DNA of 64,000 nucleotides. Origin: Candidatus Obscuribacterales bacterium. Lineage in GTDB: Bacteria > Cyanobacteriota > Vampirovibrionia > Obscuribacterales > Obscuribacteraceae. Shown here one piece after another: positions 56,250 through 64,000 of the stretch. How positions within the stretch are numbered: the stretch's first letter is position 1; the number at the start of each line of letters is the position of its first letter. Location of the stretch: contig JARLHI010000076.1 of the NCBI GenBank assembly GCA_031292355.1, positions 62,001 to 126,000 of the forward strand, read 5' to 3'. The translations under genes and the position numbers were made by a program. The notes under the pieces are model-generated. The model was not told the DNA's origin. It saw nothing but the letters and a program-made list of their open reading frames with translations, and did not search any database.

Positions 56250-57442
56250 GTACTGAAACATTACCACCTGTAAATAGCAAATCAGCGCCTTGCGCTGAAG
56301 TGATGCTGGTTAGACCAGCAAAGCTCGACGCCCTAACTTCGCTACGCTTTTTTGCCGCAATGCTAGTTTTGTGCAGCCACGCAGTGCCCGCTTTCTTTCC
56401 AAGCACACTCGAAACGCTTGAGACAATTCCGCTTGCGCAGGGTGTTTCGTTCTTTTTTGTACTGTCTGGTTTTATTTTGACTTACGTTCACCCTCGTCTG
56501 GATACGATGGGCACCAGTCTCCTCTTTTTGCGAGCACGAGTAGCAAGAGTATTTCCAGCGCACATCGTCACAGCCGCGCTCAGTCTGGGAACCGCCAGCA
56601 TATCGTTGCAACATTTGAATAAAATAGCATGGTGCATTCTCGTATCCAATGTGCTAATGCTTCAATCCTGGATACCGCAGGCTCGCTTCTACTTTTCGCT
56701 CAATCCGCCATCCTGGAGTATCTCAACAGAATTCTTTTTCTATCTGGCCTTTCCGTTTCTTATTCAACAAGCACAAACCAAACATTTCAGAAACTTGCTG
56801 CTAGCCTCAATCCCCTTAATCGGCTGTATCTCACTGGCTGGTTTTTTGCATTTACCTGAACCCTCGATGTCAGACTCAATGTCAATGCGGGCCATCATTT
56901 ACATACACCCGCTCGCTCGGTTATTCGAATTTTGTCTAGGTATTTCCTGCGCCGTCCTCTTCAAAAATTTATCGCAAAAAGGCATGAACACCAAATTGGA
57001 TAGACGCACAGCTAGTTTCCTAGAAGCGGGCATAATCGCTGCCATCATCATTTACATGCTGAGCATTTTTGATGCCACAAGATCCTTGCAACCCAATTCT
57101 TATGCACTAGCTCTGCGCGAATGGCTGCTCTATGACGGCAACTGTTTTGCCTTTGCTGCATTAATAATATTATGCGCGATGCAAAAGGGCGCGGTATCAC
57201 AACTACTAAGTGGCAAAGTCTTGATCTGGCTGGGCGAAATCAGCTATTCGCTCTACCTATTGCATTTTGTTATTTTGAGTTATTGCCAGCGAAATATGGC
57301 GACTCTCGCGCAGTTCAATCCTTTTTTGCTGTTTGCTGCCTATATCAGTCTAACAATCGTTTCTGCGCATTTGATGTTCACGTTTATCGAAACGCCCATG
57401 CGCAAATGGATTGCTGGTTCAACAAAAAAAGTCAGTAGTTAA
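56246..57442 (+). CDS. Acyltransferase-3 family membrane protein
   Basis: A 398-residue relative of the upstream gene, starting at TTG 56246 inside its stop. LTSLRFFAAMLVLCSHAVPA has the membrane histidine, FFFVLSGFILTYVH follows, and SWSISTEFFFYLAFPF is the variant glutamate motif. It differs enough from the preceding gene to suggest another acceptor position. Its stop overlaps the convergent coiled-coil gene by 4 bp (TTAA). Confidence 0.93.
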   Translation: MSTETLPPVNSKSAPCAEVMLVRPAKLDALTSLRFFAAMLVLCSHAVPAFFPSTLETLETIPLAQGVSFFFVLSGFILTYVHPRLDTMGTSLLFLRARVARVFPAHIVTAALSLGTASISLQHLNKIAWCILVSNVLMLQSWIPQARFYFSLNPPSWSISTEFFFYLAFPFLIQQAQTKHFRNLLLASIPLIGCISLAGFLHLPEPSMSDSMSMRAIIYIHPLARLFEFCLGISCAVLFKNLSQKGMNTKLDRRTASFLEAGIIAAIIIYMLSIFDATRSLQPNSYALALREWLLYDGNCFAFAALIILCAMQKGAVSQLLSGKVLIWLGEISYSLYLLHFVILSYCQRNMATLAQFNPFLLFAAYISLTIVSAHLMFTFIETPMRKWIAGSTKKVSS

Positions 57443-57879
57443 CGTGCGTGACGCTCACGTTGAATCTTTTTCCAGGTCTCATCTTGCTCTTGCACCTGTT
57501 CGCGCAATTTTTGCAATGATTCGGCAAAGTTTTGAAGATTCTCTTGCTTCAGTTGCGCACCTTCGGCAAATGACTCGAGATGATGCCAGACGCCATTCGC
57601 TTCGTCTTTCAAAGCAATCAAAGTCTCCATGTCGACCGCGTTATCAGCCTGCAATTGCACGATAACGAGCTGTAAACTGACAACTTCCGCCTGCAGATCA
57701 ATTAATTCCTTAGCGCCTACTGCCGTGCTCACACCGGCTTTGATTTCATTACGGCGGCGCTCGATTTCCTTACGACGCACCTGAATCAATTTCCGCTCAA
57801 GCATAGCTGCAGCCCGATCATCCAGACCTGATTGACGCAGATCTTCCGGCTTTTCAGGCTGATTCTTGGTACTCATCAT
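57439..57879 (-). CDS. Coiled-coil protein of unknown function
   Basis: A 146-residue charged protein. Residues 25-50 are rich in Arg and Glu (RRKEIERRRNEIKAG), and residues 60-140 form heptad-like coiled coil (LIDLQAEVVSLQLVIVQLQ). There is no signal peptide or membrane segment. I recognise no family. It lies 58 bp upstream of nothing on its own strand but just below the GT4 gene at 57938, so the two may be co-transcribed. It could be a scaffold or partner of the coiled-coil GTs, a pure inference. Confidence 0.65.
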   Translation of the reverse strand: MMSTKNQPEKPEDLRQSGLDDRAAAMLERKLIQVRRKEIERRRNEIKAGVSTAVGAKELIDLQAEVVSLQLVIVQLQADNAVDMETLIALKDEANGVWHHLESFAEGAQLKQENLQNFAESLQKLREQVQEQDETWKKIQRERHAR

Positions 57880-57937
57880 ATGTCCAGTTTAACTCATATA
57901 GCCAGACAAAAGGCGTGCTATCGAACAAATAGGCGAT

Positions 57938-59110
57938 TTAGTTAAGGAGAGCGGCAAATTGGCGATTAATCATCTTTTCGTCAAATTCGGACTGCACAAC
58001 CTTAAAGCCGGTGTCCCCTAGCTGCCTGGTCAGTTCTGGATTGTGGTACAAAGCCATGATCTTTTCACAAAAACCTTCTAAATCGCCTGATTCAACCAAA
58101 AAACCGTTTTCGCCATCTCGAATGACGACATCGATAGAACCCACTCTCGAGGCAATTACAGGCTTTGAAAAAACTCCGGCGTGCAAAAGAACCAGCGGCT
58201 GACCGTCCGTAATGGAAGGCAAAACGACGAGGTCTGATACCGACATCAGTGGATCGACACTCTCGACGAGACCTGGGCAATAAACCTTCTCGGTGAGTTC
58301 GTATTGAGCAACTAAGCGACGCACGGCTTTGGCGCTTGGACCATCACCAACCAGACAAAAAGCCATCCCCTCAACATCTTTAAGCTTATTAACGATTTCC
58401 ACAAAAAGTTCGGCATTTTTTTCAGGCGCGAGCCGTCCAAAAAAGGAGACCAAGAACTTGTTCTTGCAATACTCAGGCAGAACTTTTTCTCCAGCCACTT
58501 TTGCCGCAGCGCGAATCTCGGCAGATGGCACATTGAGACCGCAACGAATCACTTCAATAGACGCGCAGGCAATATTGCTGTCGGCTTTCAACGAATGAGC
58601 GAGACTGCTGGTTGGCACAATCGTGTGAGAGATTAGATGCGATAAGTTGCGACTGCGCTGCATGTGTTTGCCACAGTCCCAGAGCTCGTCTATAACGTTC
58701 AACGCGGGATACAAGGCTTTTATCTCGGGCAGAAGATCATAGGCCATTGTGCAGCCAACCATAATCAGAACATCAAAATTTCCCCTTCGTAAAATCTCGA
58801 AGAGTTTCTCTTTTTGCACTTCTGCAGAATCTGAAATTTGAGGCAGATGCACGACCTCGCAGCCCAATTTTTCAAAAGCGGCTGTGCGATCACCCATTGA
58901 ATCGTCTGCTTTGCTGGTGGTGACGACGGTAAAACTGAAACCATCGCCAAGCGATTTAAATCGCCCTGTGTATAAGGTTTCGATTCCGCTTACGGGCAAC
59001 CAGGGTAACATCAATAAGATGTTTCTAGTGGGTGTTTTGATAGGCGAGTCAACAACGGGCGAAGCATTCGTAACACTTTTAGGTGCAAATAACTTTTCCC
59101 AGAAACGCAT
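57938..59110 (-). CDS. GT4 glycosyltransferase, paralogue of 52520
   Basis: A GT-B enzyme of 390 residues with the same plan as the GT4 at 52520. A short amphipathic N-terminus (MRFWEKLFAPKSV) precedes ILLMLPWLPVSGIETLY. Later come FLVSFFGRLAPEKNAELF, FCLVGDGPSAKA and LPSITDGQPLVLLHAGVFSK. The pair flanks WecE and the two acyltransferases. Donor unknown. The divergent 182-bp gap to 59293 contains a strong-looking promoter for the opposite gene. Confidence 0.92.
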   Translation of the reverse strand: MRFWEKLFAPKSVTNASPVVDSPIKTPTRNILLMLPWLPVSGIETLYTGRFKSLGDGFSFTVVTTSKADDSMGDRTAAFEKLGCEVVHLPQISDSAEVQKEKLFEILRRGNFDVLIMVGCTMAYDLLPEIKALYPALNVIDELWDCGKHMQRSRNLSHLISHTIVPTSSLAHSLKADSNIACASIEVIRCGLNVPSAEIRAAAKVAGEKVLPEYCKNKFLVSFFGRLAPEKNAELFVEIVNKLKDVEGMAFCLVGDGPSAKAVRRLVAQYELTEKVYCPGLVESVDPLMSVSDLVVLPSITDGQPLVLLHAGVFSKPVIASRVGSIDVVIRDGENGFLVESGDLEGFCEKIMALYHNPELTRQLGDTGFKVVQSEFDEKMINRQFAALLN

Positions 59111-59175
59111 ATATACCTGTTAAGACAAATGTCAAAAGGGAATGTGATTATAGCATCGTGAGAGCAAATGAGATT

Positions 59176-59208
59176 TTGACAAGTCGCTGGCGGTGCTGCT
59201 GGTATAAT
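59176..59208 (+). promoter_or_regulatory. Promoter for the GT2-GT2-epimerase operon
   Basis: A perfect TATAAT (59203-59208) has TGG just before it, an extended -10. A perfect TTGACA lies at 59176-59181, but the 21-bp spacing is too long for normal use, so the extended -10 may act alone. The expected leader is about 80 nt. Confidence 0.55.
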
Positions 59209-59292
59209 TACCCCGCGAGCTGCACGAAACCTGGCAGCGACCGTCATTTATGTCTTTAGAAAATTTGTAATCCAGCGAGCTTGTGCCTGCTA

Positions 59293-60369
59293 ATGCCGTT
59301 AGTATCAATTTGTTTACCCGTCTACAACGGCGAGGAATTTCTCGGCGAGGCAATCGAGAGCGTCCTCAATCAAAGCTTTACCGACCTTGAACTGCTCATT
59401 GGCGATGACGCATCGACAGACAACTCAGAAGCAATAGCGCGAAAATACGCCGAAAAAGACAAGCGCATCGTCTACTGGAAAAACTCCCAGAATAAAGGTC
59501 TATTCGGCAATTACAACGAATGCATGAATCGCGCTACGGGCACCTACATCAAACCATTTGCTCAAGACGATATTTTCGACACGAAACTAATCGAGCGCAT
59601 GGTCTCTGGATTTAAAGCTGATCCAGACATTGCCCTGGTTGCCTGTGCCAGACGCATTGTGGACGACAACGGTTTGGAACTCAGTCAAGAATTTGAGTAT
59701 CCGTCTACCACCATCCTTGATGGCAACGACAAAGTCAGAGACGACTTGATAAAAGTGACCAACGGTATCGGAGAACCAAGCACGGTAATGTTTCCCCGCG
59801 CATATTTAGGCGCAGGCTTTGACGTCAGACTCCATCATCTAGGTGATATCGAATATTGGCACCGACTGATTTTAGACAAAAAGTTTTTGTATATCAGCGA
59901 GATTTTGTGTAGTTTTCGCAGACATGCCAAAAGCACCACCAACCGCAATGCCCGCGAAATGCGGTACGGACTGGATATGCTACTGCTTGGTCAAAAATAC
60001 AAGCAATTTCTCGAAGCTAGAGGCATCACAGAGAATGACTTTGCCGATATTTGTGTTACGAATATTGCTTCTCATACTAAATTCTTAGCTGACCGCCATG
60101 GAGTTGTTCTGGCGGATTTGATGCAGGGCAAACCGCAAACACTCGAAGAAGCTGTCGCCGATTTAGACGGCTTCAAAGAAATCGCTTATCGTTCTCTAAT
60201 ACTGAATGGTCGGCTAATGGAAGAGCTCACGGCGATTAAACAAGAATGGGAGATGGAGCGAAACGCCCTGGAAGATACAATTGCAAGGCTAATGAAAAGC
60301 AAGTGGTGGAAAATGACGGGACCGCTTCGCGCAGCCGTGATTTCACTTCGCTCGAAGCGCAATCGATAA
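59293..60369 (+). CDS. GT2 glycosyltransferase with coiled coil and tail motif
   Basis: A 358-residue enzyme. MPLVSICLPVYNGEEF begins the GT2 fold, GDDASTDNS is the donor strand and FAQDDIF the metal site. A short coiled coil precedes the tail KSKWWKMTGPLRAAV. I chose ATG 59293 because it sits at the normal fold start; a TTG four codons earlier is possible. It is most like the first GT2 module of the giant 1378-residue protein (shared YIKPFAQDD and ARRIVDD segments). First of three co-directional genes. Confidence 0.92.
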   Translation: MPLVSICLPVYNGEEFLGEAIESVLNQSFTDLELLIGDDASTDNSEAIARKYAEKDKRIVYWKNSQNKGLFGNYNECMNRATGTYIKPFAQDDIFDTKLIERMVSGFKADPDIALVACARRIVDDNGLELSQEFEYPSTTILDGNDKVRDDLIKVTNGIGEPSTVMFPRAYLGAGFDVRLHHLGDIEYWHRLILDKKFLYISEILCSFRRHAKSTTNRNAREMRYGLDMLLLGQKYKQFLEARGITENDFADICVTNIASHTKFLADRHGVVLADLMQGKPQTLEEAVADLDGFKEIAYRSLILNGRLMEELTAIKQEWEMERNALEDTIARLMKSKWWKMTGPLRAAVISLRSKRNR

Positions 60370-60397
60370 TACTATTCTCCTCAAACGAGTAAACGTC

Positions 60398-61633
60398 ATG
60401 CCGGAAGTTTCAATTTGTTTGCCCCTATACAATGGCGAAAAATATCTCCGTCGAGCCATAGAAAGCGTTCTTGCACAAACATTCACAAACTTTGAACTAC
60501 TCATAGCAGATGACTGCTCTACAGATAGCTCCAGTAAAATCGCCGCCGAGTACGCAGCGCGCGATCATCGCGTTAAAGCATGGACGAACAAACAAAATTT
60601 GGGACATTATCCCAATTACAATGCCTGCCTCAAAGCAGCTTCTGGCAAGTACATCAAATTATTTGCTCAGGACGACATTTTTAAGCCAGAGATGTTGCAA
60701 CAAATGGTCGCGGCATTTGAGAAAAATCCAGGTATCACTGTAGTTTCTTGCGCACGAGTTTGGGTTGATGGCGATGAAAGACCGATTCCAGCGTGCAATG
60801 AAGTAGCGCGCAAGCTGACACAGCCTTACTTGACAGACACACGCATGACAGGCAGTCAAGCCATCGAAGAAACATTAAAGGAACAAATAAATTGGCTGGG
60901 AGAGCCTGTTTGTCAGATGTTTTTGGGCACCGCCATTAGTGCCGGCTTCGATGAATCATTCAATCAAATCGGTGATTTGGACCTCGTTTATCAAGCACTT
61001 CAAAGCGGCGACCTTTATTTCGTAGCAGCGCCATTGTGCTTGTTCCGCAGACACTCTGAAAGCTGGACTATACACAATTTAGCAAAACTCGGCACTTATT
61101 TGGATTGGATTTTCCTGGGCGCAAAGTATTCACGATATCTGGAGCAAATTGGCATTAGCCAGGAAGAATATTGTCTGCACTTCATCAAAAATTGGATTCG
61201 CGATTTAGAATGCGAGTTCAATTGCGCAAAAAAATTAGGTGTCGCCGAACGGGCTCGAGTTTTGCAGGATCTCTGCGGCAAGGTAAAACCCTTCAGTCTA
61301 TTTACTGCAGGTCGTAACCCAGCCCACGAATTAAAGGCGTTGAGCGCGATGGGACTGTTACAGAGCGCCATCCTCGAACACGAATTGCGTCTTGTTCATG
61401 GCGAAATTGCATCGCTAAGTAACGGTGATTACAGCGTTGCAACTGCCGAGCCGATGATACCAATAAGGTCAGGCATTGCTGACGCCTTATCTAGCATTAG
61501 GCAAACCTTGCAAGAGCGCGACAAAGAAATAGCATCATTGAAGACGACCTTGAAGGAGATGGGCGAAAGCACATCATGGAAAGTAACCGAACCGCTGCGT
61601 AAGTTAAATAGTCGCCCCAGAAAGAGTTTATAA
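60398..61633 (+). CDS. GT2 glycosyltransferase with coiled coil and tail motif
   Basis: A 411-residue enzyme. VSICLPLYNGEKYL, ADDCSTDSS and FAQDDIF mark the GT2 domain. The middle contains INWLGEPVCQMF and the SESW segment. A coiled coil (about 370-395) ends in the tail ESTSWKVTEPLRKLNSRPRK. It is a paralogue of the GT2 at 34229. It lies 28 bp after the preceding GT2 and 2 bp before the epimerase, in the same operon. Confidence 0.93.
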   Translation: MPEVSICLPLYNGEKYLRRAIESVLAQTFTNFELLIADDCSTDSSSKIAAEYAARDHRVKAWTNKQNLGHYPNYNACLKAASGKYIKLFAQDDIFKPEMLQQMVAAFEKNPGITVVSCARVWVDGDERPIPACNEVARKLTQPYLTDTRMTGSQAIEETLKEQINWLGEPVCQMFLGTAISAGFDESFNQIGDLDLVYQALQSGDLYFVAAPLCLFRRHSESWTIHNLAKLGTYLDWIFLGAKYSRYLEQIGISQEEYCLHFIKNWIRDLECEFNCAKKLGVAERARVLQDLCGKVKPFSLFTAGRNPAHELKALSAMGLLQSAILEHELRLVHGEIASLSNGDYSVATAEPMIPIRSGIADALSSIRQTLQERDKEIASLKTTLKEMGESTSWKVTEPLRKLNSRPRKSL

Positions 61634-61635
61634 CA

Positions 61636-62715
61636 GTGACAAATTCCTTGCAAAATAAAAACATCCTCGTCACCGGAGGAGCTGGCTTTATCGGTTGCGC
61701 GCTATCGCAAAGACTGGCTGCCGAGTGCAAACGATACGTCGCTGTCGACAGTCTTCTCGCTCAGGTTCATCCACAACAGATTCGCCCAACGGATTTGCAT
61801 GCAGCAGCAGAACTGGTAGTCGCAGATGTGACGCAACCAAAAACGTGGACAGATTTATTTGCCGAATTTCGCCCTGACATTGTCGTTCATCTCGCCGCCG
61901 AAACTGGTACCGGACAATCTTTAAAACAATCAACGATGCACGGTCGTTCTAATGTGCTGGGGCTGACAGTGTTGCTTGACGCCTTGAGTAAAAACGAAAT
62001 CGAGCCCGAACAAATATTATGCACTAGCAGTCGCGCAGTTTATGGTGAAGGCGCCTGGCAAAAAGAAAACGGCGAAATCTTCTATCCCGGACAGCGCACT
62101 AATGCTCAATTAGCCAGCGGCAAGTGGGATTTTGATGGAGTTTCTCTGCCATCAACTTTTGGTGATACGAGAGAAAATCCAACCAGTGTTTATGGTGCGA
62201 CGAAATTAGCCCAAGAAAATATCCTCAAAAGCTGGTCTTTTTCTTTTGGCGTGCCATTGACGCTGCTGCGACTGCAAAACGTTTACGGACCGGGTCAATC
62301 ACCATTCAATCCATATACAGGCATCGTCGTTTTATTTTCGCGACTGGCTCGCGCGAAGAAGAAGGTTGAACTCTATGAGGATGGCCTCGTCACTCGGGAT
62401 TTTGTCTACATAGACGATGTAGTGGACGCTCTCGTAAAATCCGTATTACAGTCGCCTGCAAACGGCTATCGTGCTCTCGATATCGGTTCTGGTGAAGTCA
62501 CTACCTTAATCGACATCGCTCAAAAAATTGGCAATTTTCACGGCGCGCCAGAGTCATTCATCAGCGGCAAATACCGCAATGGCGACGTCCGACACTCAAG
62601 TTGCAACATTGCAGCAGCCAAACAAGAATTAGGCTGGCAGCCTGAATCCAATCTGGACAAGGGGCTGAGTTTACTGCAGGCTTATCTGTCTACAGTCAAT
62701 CTGGTCGAAGTCTAG
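61636..62715 (+). CDS. NAD-dependent nucleotide-sugar epimerase (SDR)
   Basis: An extended SDR of 359 residues starting at GTG 61636, 2 bp after the preceding stop. ILVTGGAGFIGCALSQRL is the NAD motif, CTSSRAVYG holds the catalytic serine, and Y186-GAT-K190 completes the set. RLQNVYGPGQSPFNPYTGIV and TRDFVYIDDVVDAL resemble dTDP-L-rhamnose 4-epimerase-like enzymes. Exact substrate is unknown. It probably supplies a sugar for the two GT2s of its operon. Confidence 0.9.
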   Translation: MTNSLQNKNILVTGGAGFIGCALSQRLAAECKRYVAVDSLLAQVHPQQIRPTDLHAAAELVVADVTQPKTWTDLFAEFRPDIVVHLAAETGTGQSLKQSTMHGRSNVLGLTVLLDALSKNEIEPEQILCTSSRAVYGEGAWQKENGEIFYPGQRTNAQLASGKWDFDGVSLPSTFGDTRENPTSVYGATKLAQENILKSWSFSFGVPLTLLRLQNVYGPGQSPFNPYTGIVVLFSRLARAKKKVELYEDGLVTRDFVYIDDVVDALVKSVLQSPANGYRALDIGSGEVTTLIDIAQKIGNFHGAPESFISGKYRNGDVRHSSCNIAAAKQELGWQPESNLDKGLSLLQAYLSTVNLVEV

Positions 62716-62805
62716 ATCTAGTTTGCGCGACATTTCATTGCCAGATGGATAGGTACCCCAAACACGTCTCATAAACGGCTTATGTATCGGTGGGCTTTTA
62801 AAAGA

Positions 62806-62833
62806 GCGTTACCACGCACAAACGTAGTAACGC
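62806..62833. other. Hairpin between convergent genes
   Basis: GCGTTAC (62806-62812) pairs with GTAACGC (62827-62833) around a 14-nt loop in the 281-bp gap. No T-tract follows closely, so terminator function is uncertain. Nothing else is seen in this gap. Confidence 0.3.
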
Positions 62834-62996
62834 AATCGTAAACCCTGAATTTATGGGAGTCAGTTTTGCGACGAATGTAAAGTCGATTCAAGAGACTGTA
62901 TCCGTAGACAATAGTTTTCGAAAAAAATCCAACTTTTCTTAGTAGGACTCCACTGGCGATGGATAGTCAGTTCAGGCAGCGGTCACTTAGATTGCA

Positions 62997-64000
62997 TCAT
63001 CCAGCCGAACTTGCCACCACCGCAAAATTTGATTTAAGTTTGAGAAAGCGTTTCTCGTATAACTCGTATGAGCCTACGGCAAACGCAATTGAAGTAAATA
63101 TTGACGCACTCCAAATAGCAACAGTAAATGCAGCTGTAGTAGTGTCTATACCAGTCGAGCAAACGATTTTGTACGAAAGATAAATAGCCAGCGGGTGCAA
63201 CATATAAATGCCGTAAGAAATCTTACCTAAGTAAGTTAAAAGACCACGCACGGTCACGGGCGGTTTAGTATTTAGGTTGGTCAACCAAACTAAAAATGCT
63301 GCAAAAATGCAATCAACAGGAATCAATTGCTGAGGCTGTATAAAATGGGCTGAGTTTGCCCAACAAAGAGCCACGGCAAGCAAAGCGACAAACGCCTTCT
63401 TTCGCACCGTTTTCCGAACAAATTGCGGTTTTACCATAAACAAATAGGCGGCCAGACCACCGATCACCATCGCTTCAATCTGACATGAATTAACGAAATT
63501 GAAGAGATGTCCAAGCACCGCTCGCGTGTCAGGAAGCAAATAAATGCGACGCGTCTTTAAAATGCATAGCAAAATTTCAAACAAAGCAACCTTTGTTACA
63601 AGCACACCAAGCAGAGCCTTAAGGGGGCTCTTCGCAAACTTTTTCATCAGCACAGGCCAGATGAAGTAGAACTGTTCTTCCACACCAATTGACCAGGCCT
63701 GGGCAAAGCCTGCCACGGGTTGATAGAGAAAAATGGCAAGATTGGGAAGCATGCAACAGAACAAAGTAATTTTCGGCCAGAAATCCTGCATTTGAGCGGT
63801 CGCCCACAAAGTCATTTGCGAATCAGCCTTCACCACAAAAAATGCGCTGGGTATAAGGAATGACACCGCCAGCAGTGCGTAATAAAGTGGCCAGATTCTC
63901 AGTGCGCGTCGGATGTAGAATTTTTTGACTGCAACGGTGCCTGTGCGCTTAACCTCGCTCAAAAGCAAATGAGTGATAAGAAAGCCACTGAGAACAAAAA
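62997..64000 (-). CDS. Acyltransferase-3 family membrane protein (5' end outside window)
   Basis: The frame is open to the right window edge, and its first visible residues read FVLSGFLITHLLLSEVKRTG, the classic segment after the first helices of this family. SIGVEEQFYFIWPVLMKKF is the conserved WSxxxEEQFYxxWP motif. About nine further helices follow. The DGLR-x-x-A start and membrane histidine lie beyond the window. It is the sixth acyltransferase-3 gene here. Confidence 0.92.
   Translation of the reverse strand, partial: FVLSGFLITHLLLSEVKRTGTVAVKKFYIRRALRIWPLYYALLAVSFLIPSAFFVVKADSQMTLWATAQMQDFWPKITLFCCMLPNLAIFLYQPVAGFAQAWSIGVEEQFYFIWPVLMKKFAKSPLKALLGVLVTKVALFEILLCILKTRRIYLLPDTRAVLGHLFNFVNSCQIEAMVIGGLAAYLFMVKPQFVRKTVRKKAFVALLAVALCWANSAHFIQPQQLIPVDCIFAAFLVWLTNLNTKPPVTVRGLLTYLGKISYGIYMLHPLAIYLSYKIVCSTGIDTTTAAFTVAIWSASIFTSIAFAVGSYELYEKRFLKLKSNFAVVASSAG

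Noticed and set aside
1-64000. CRISPR arrays, rRNA, tRNA, insertion sequences, integrases
   Set aside because: I saw no regularly spaced repeats, cloverleaf sequences, transposase or integrase genes in any gap; only the FitAB pair and Fic remnant hint at transfer.

Overview
The window is almost entirely one large cell-surface glycan locus of a bacterium with moderate GC (mid to high 40s percent by eye, not computed). It has about 42 protein genes and no rRNA, tRNA or CRISPR. About 20 encode glycosyltransferases (GTs), six encode acyltransferase-3 membrane proteins, and others make or modify nucleotide sugars. The taxon cannot be fixed from sequence alone. The polysaccharide enzymes, the DcmR-type MEDS hybrid kinase and a KGG-type small protein fit a free-living Gram-negative-type bacterium; a cyanobacterial-sister (Vampirovibrionia/Obscuribacterales-like) lineage is only a guess.

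Layout. 1-4047: the end of a repeat-WbsX-GT2 protein and a phosphohexomutase. 4048-5048: a non-coding kilobase with a broken Fic gene and a palindrome over a -10 box. 5049-8456: a 1135-residue repeat-GT2-GT4 protein. 8563-14261: a minus-strand operon of four GT2/GT4 genes and a VioA-like aminotransferase, plus a further degenerate GT2 at its head. 14346-19170: more GT2s, an SGNH-like protein and a GT-C-like membrane protein. 19408-27706: GT2, a repeat protein, a FitAB toxin-antitoxin pair, GT2, two acyltransferases and a GT-C protein. 27716-35542: a frameshifted GT39-like gene, a 994-residue repeat-GT4-GT2 protein, a degenerate GT2, an acyltransferase and a GT2. 35690-40779: an epimerase, then a MEDS-PAS hybrid kinase with two response regulators. 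40797-51337: a GT8 fusion, a 1378-residue GT2-repeat-GT2-GT4 protein, and two paralogous GT2s flanking a Gmd/Rmd-like dehydratase and a 2-oxoglutarate oxygenase. 51347-64000: a KGG protein, a small secreted protein, two paralogous GT4s, WecE, three acyltransferases, two tandem GT2s and an epimerase.

How the genes fit together. The phosphohexomutase and the Gmd/Rmd-like enzyme point to GDP-mannose-derived sugars. WecE and the VioA-like enzyme point to dTDP-4-amino-4,6-dideoxyhexoses, and two SDR epimerases finish other sugars. The GTs would then build the glycan, GT-C membrane proteins would use lipid-linked donors, and the acyltransferases would decorate it. No clear Wzx, Wzy, Wzz or ABC exporter is present, so export and polymerisation genes are probably elsewhere.

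Two protein-level patterns dominate. A roughly 37-residue repeat (FD-x-x-FYL ... NPL-x-HYL-x-x-G ... EGR-x-P) occurs about 29 times in five proteins, four of them with clear GT domains. A short basic aromatic tail (S-W-K/R-x-T-x-P-L-R) ends at least six GTs and sits inside a seventh, next to predicted coiled coils. Together they suggest a modular set of membrane-associated GTs that has grown by duplication, inversion and fusion.
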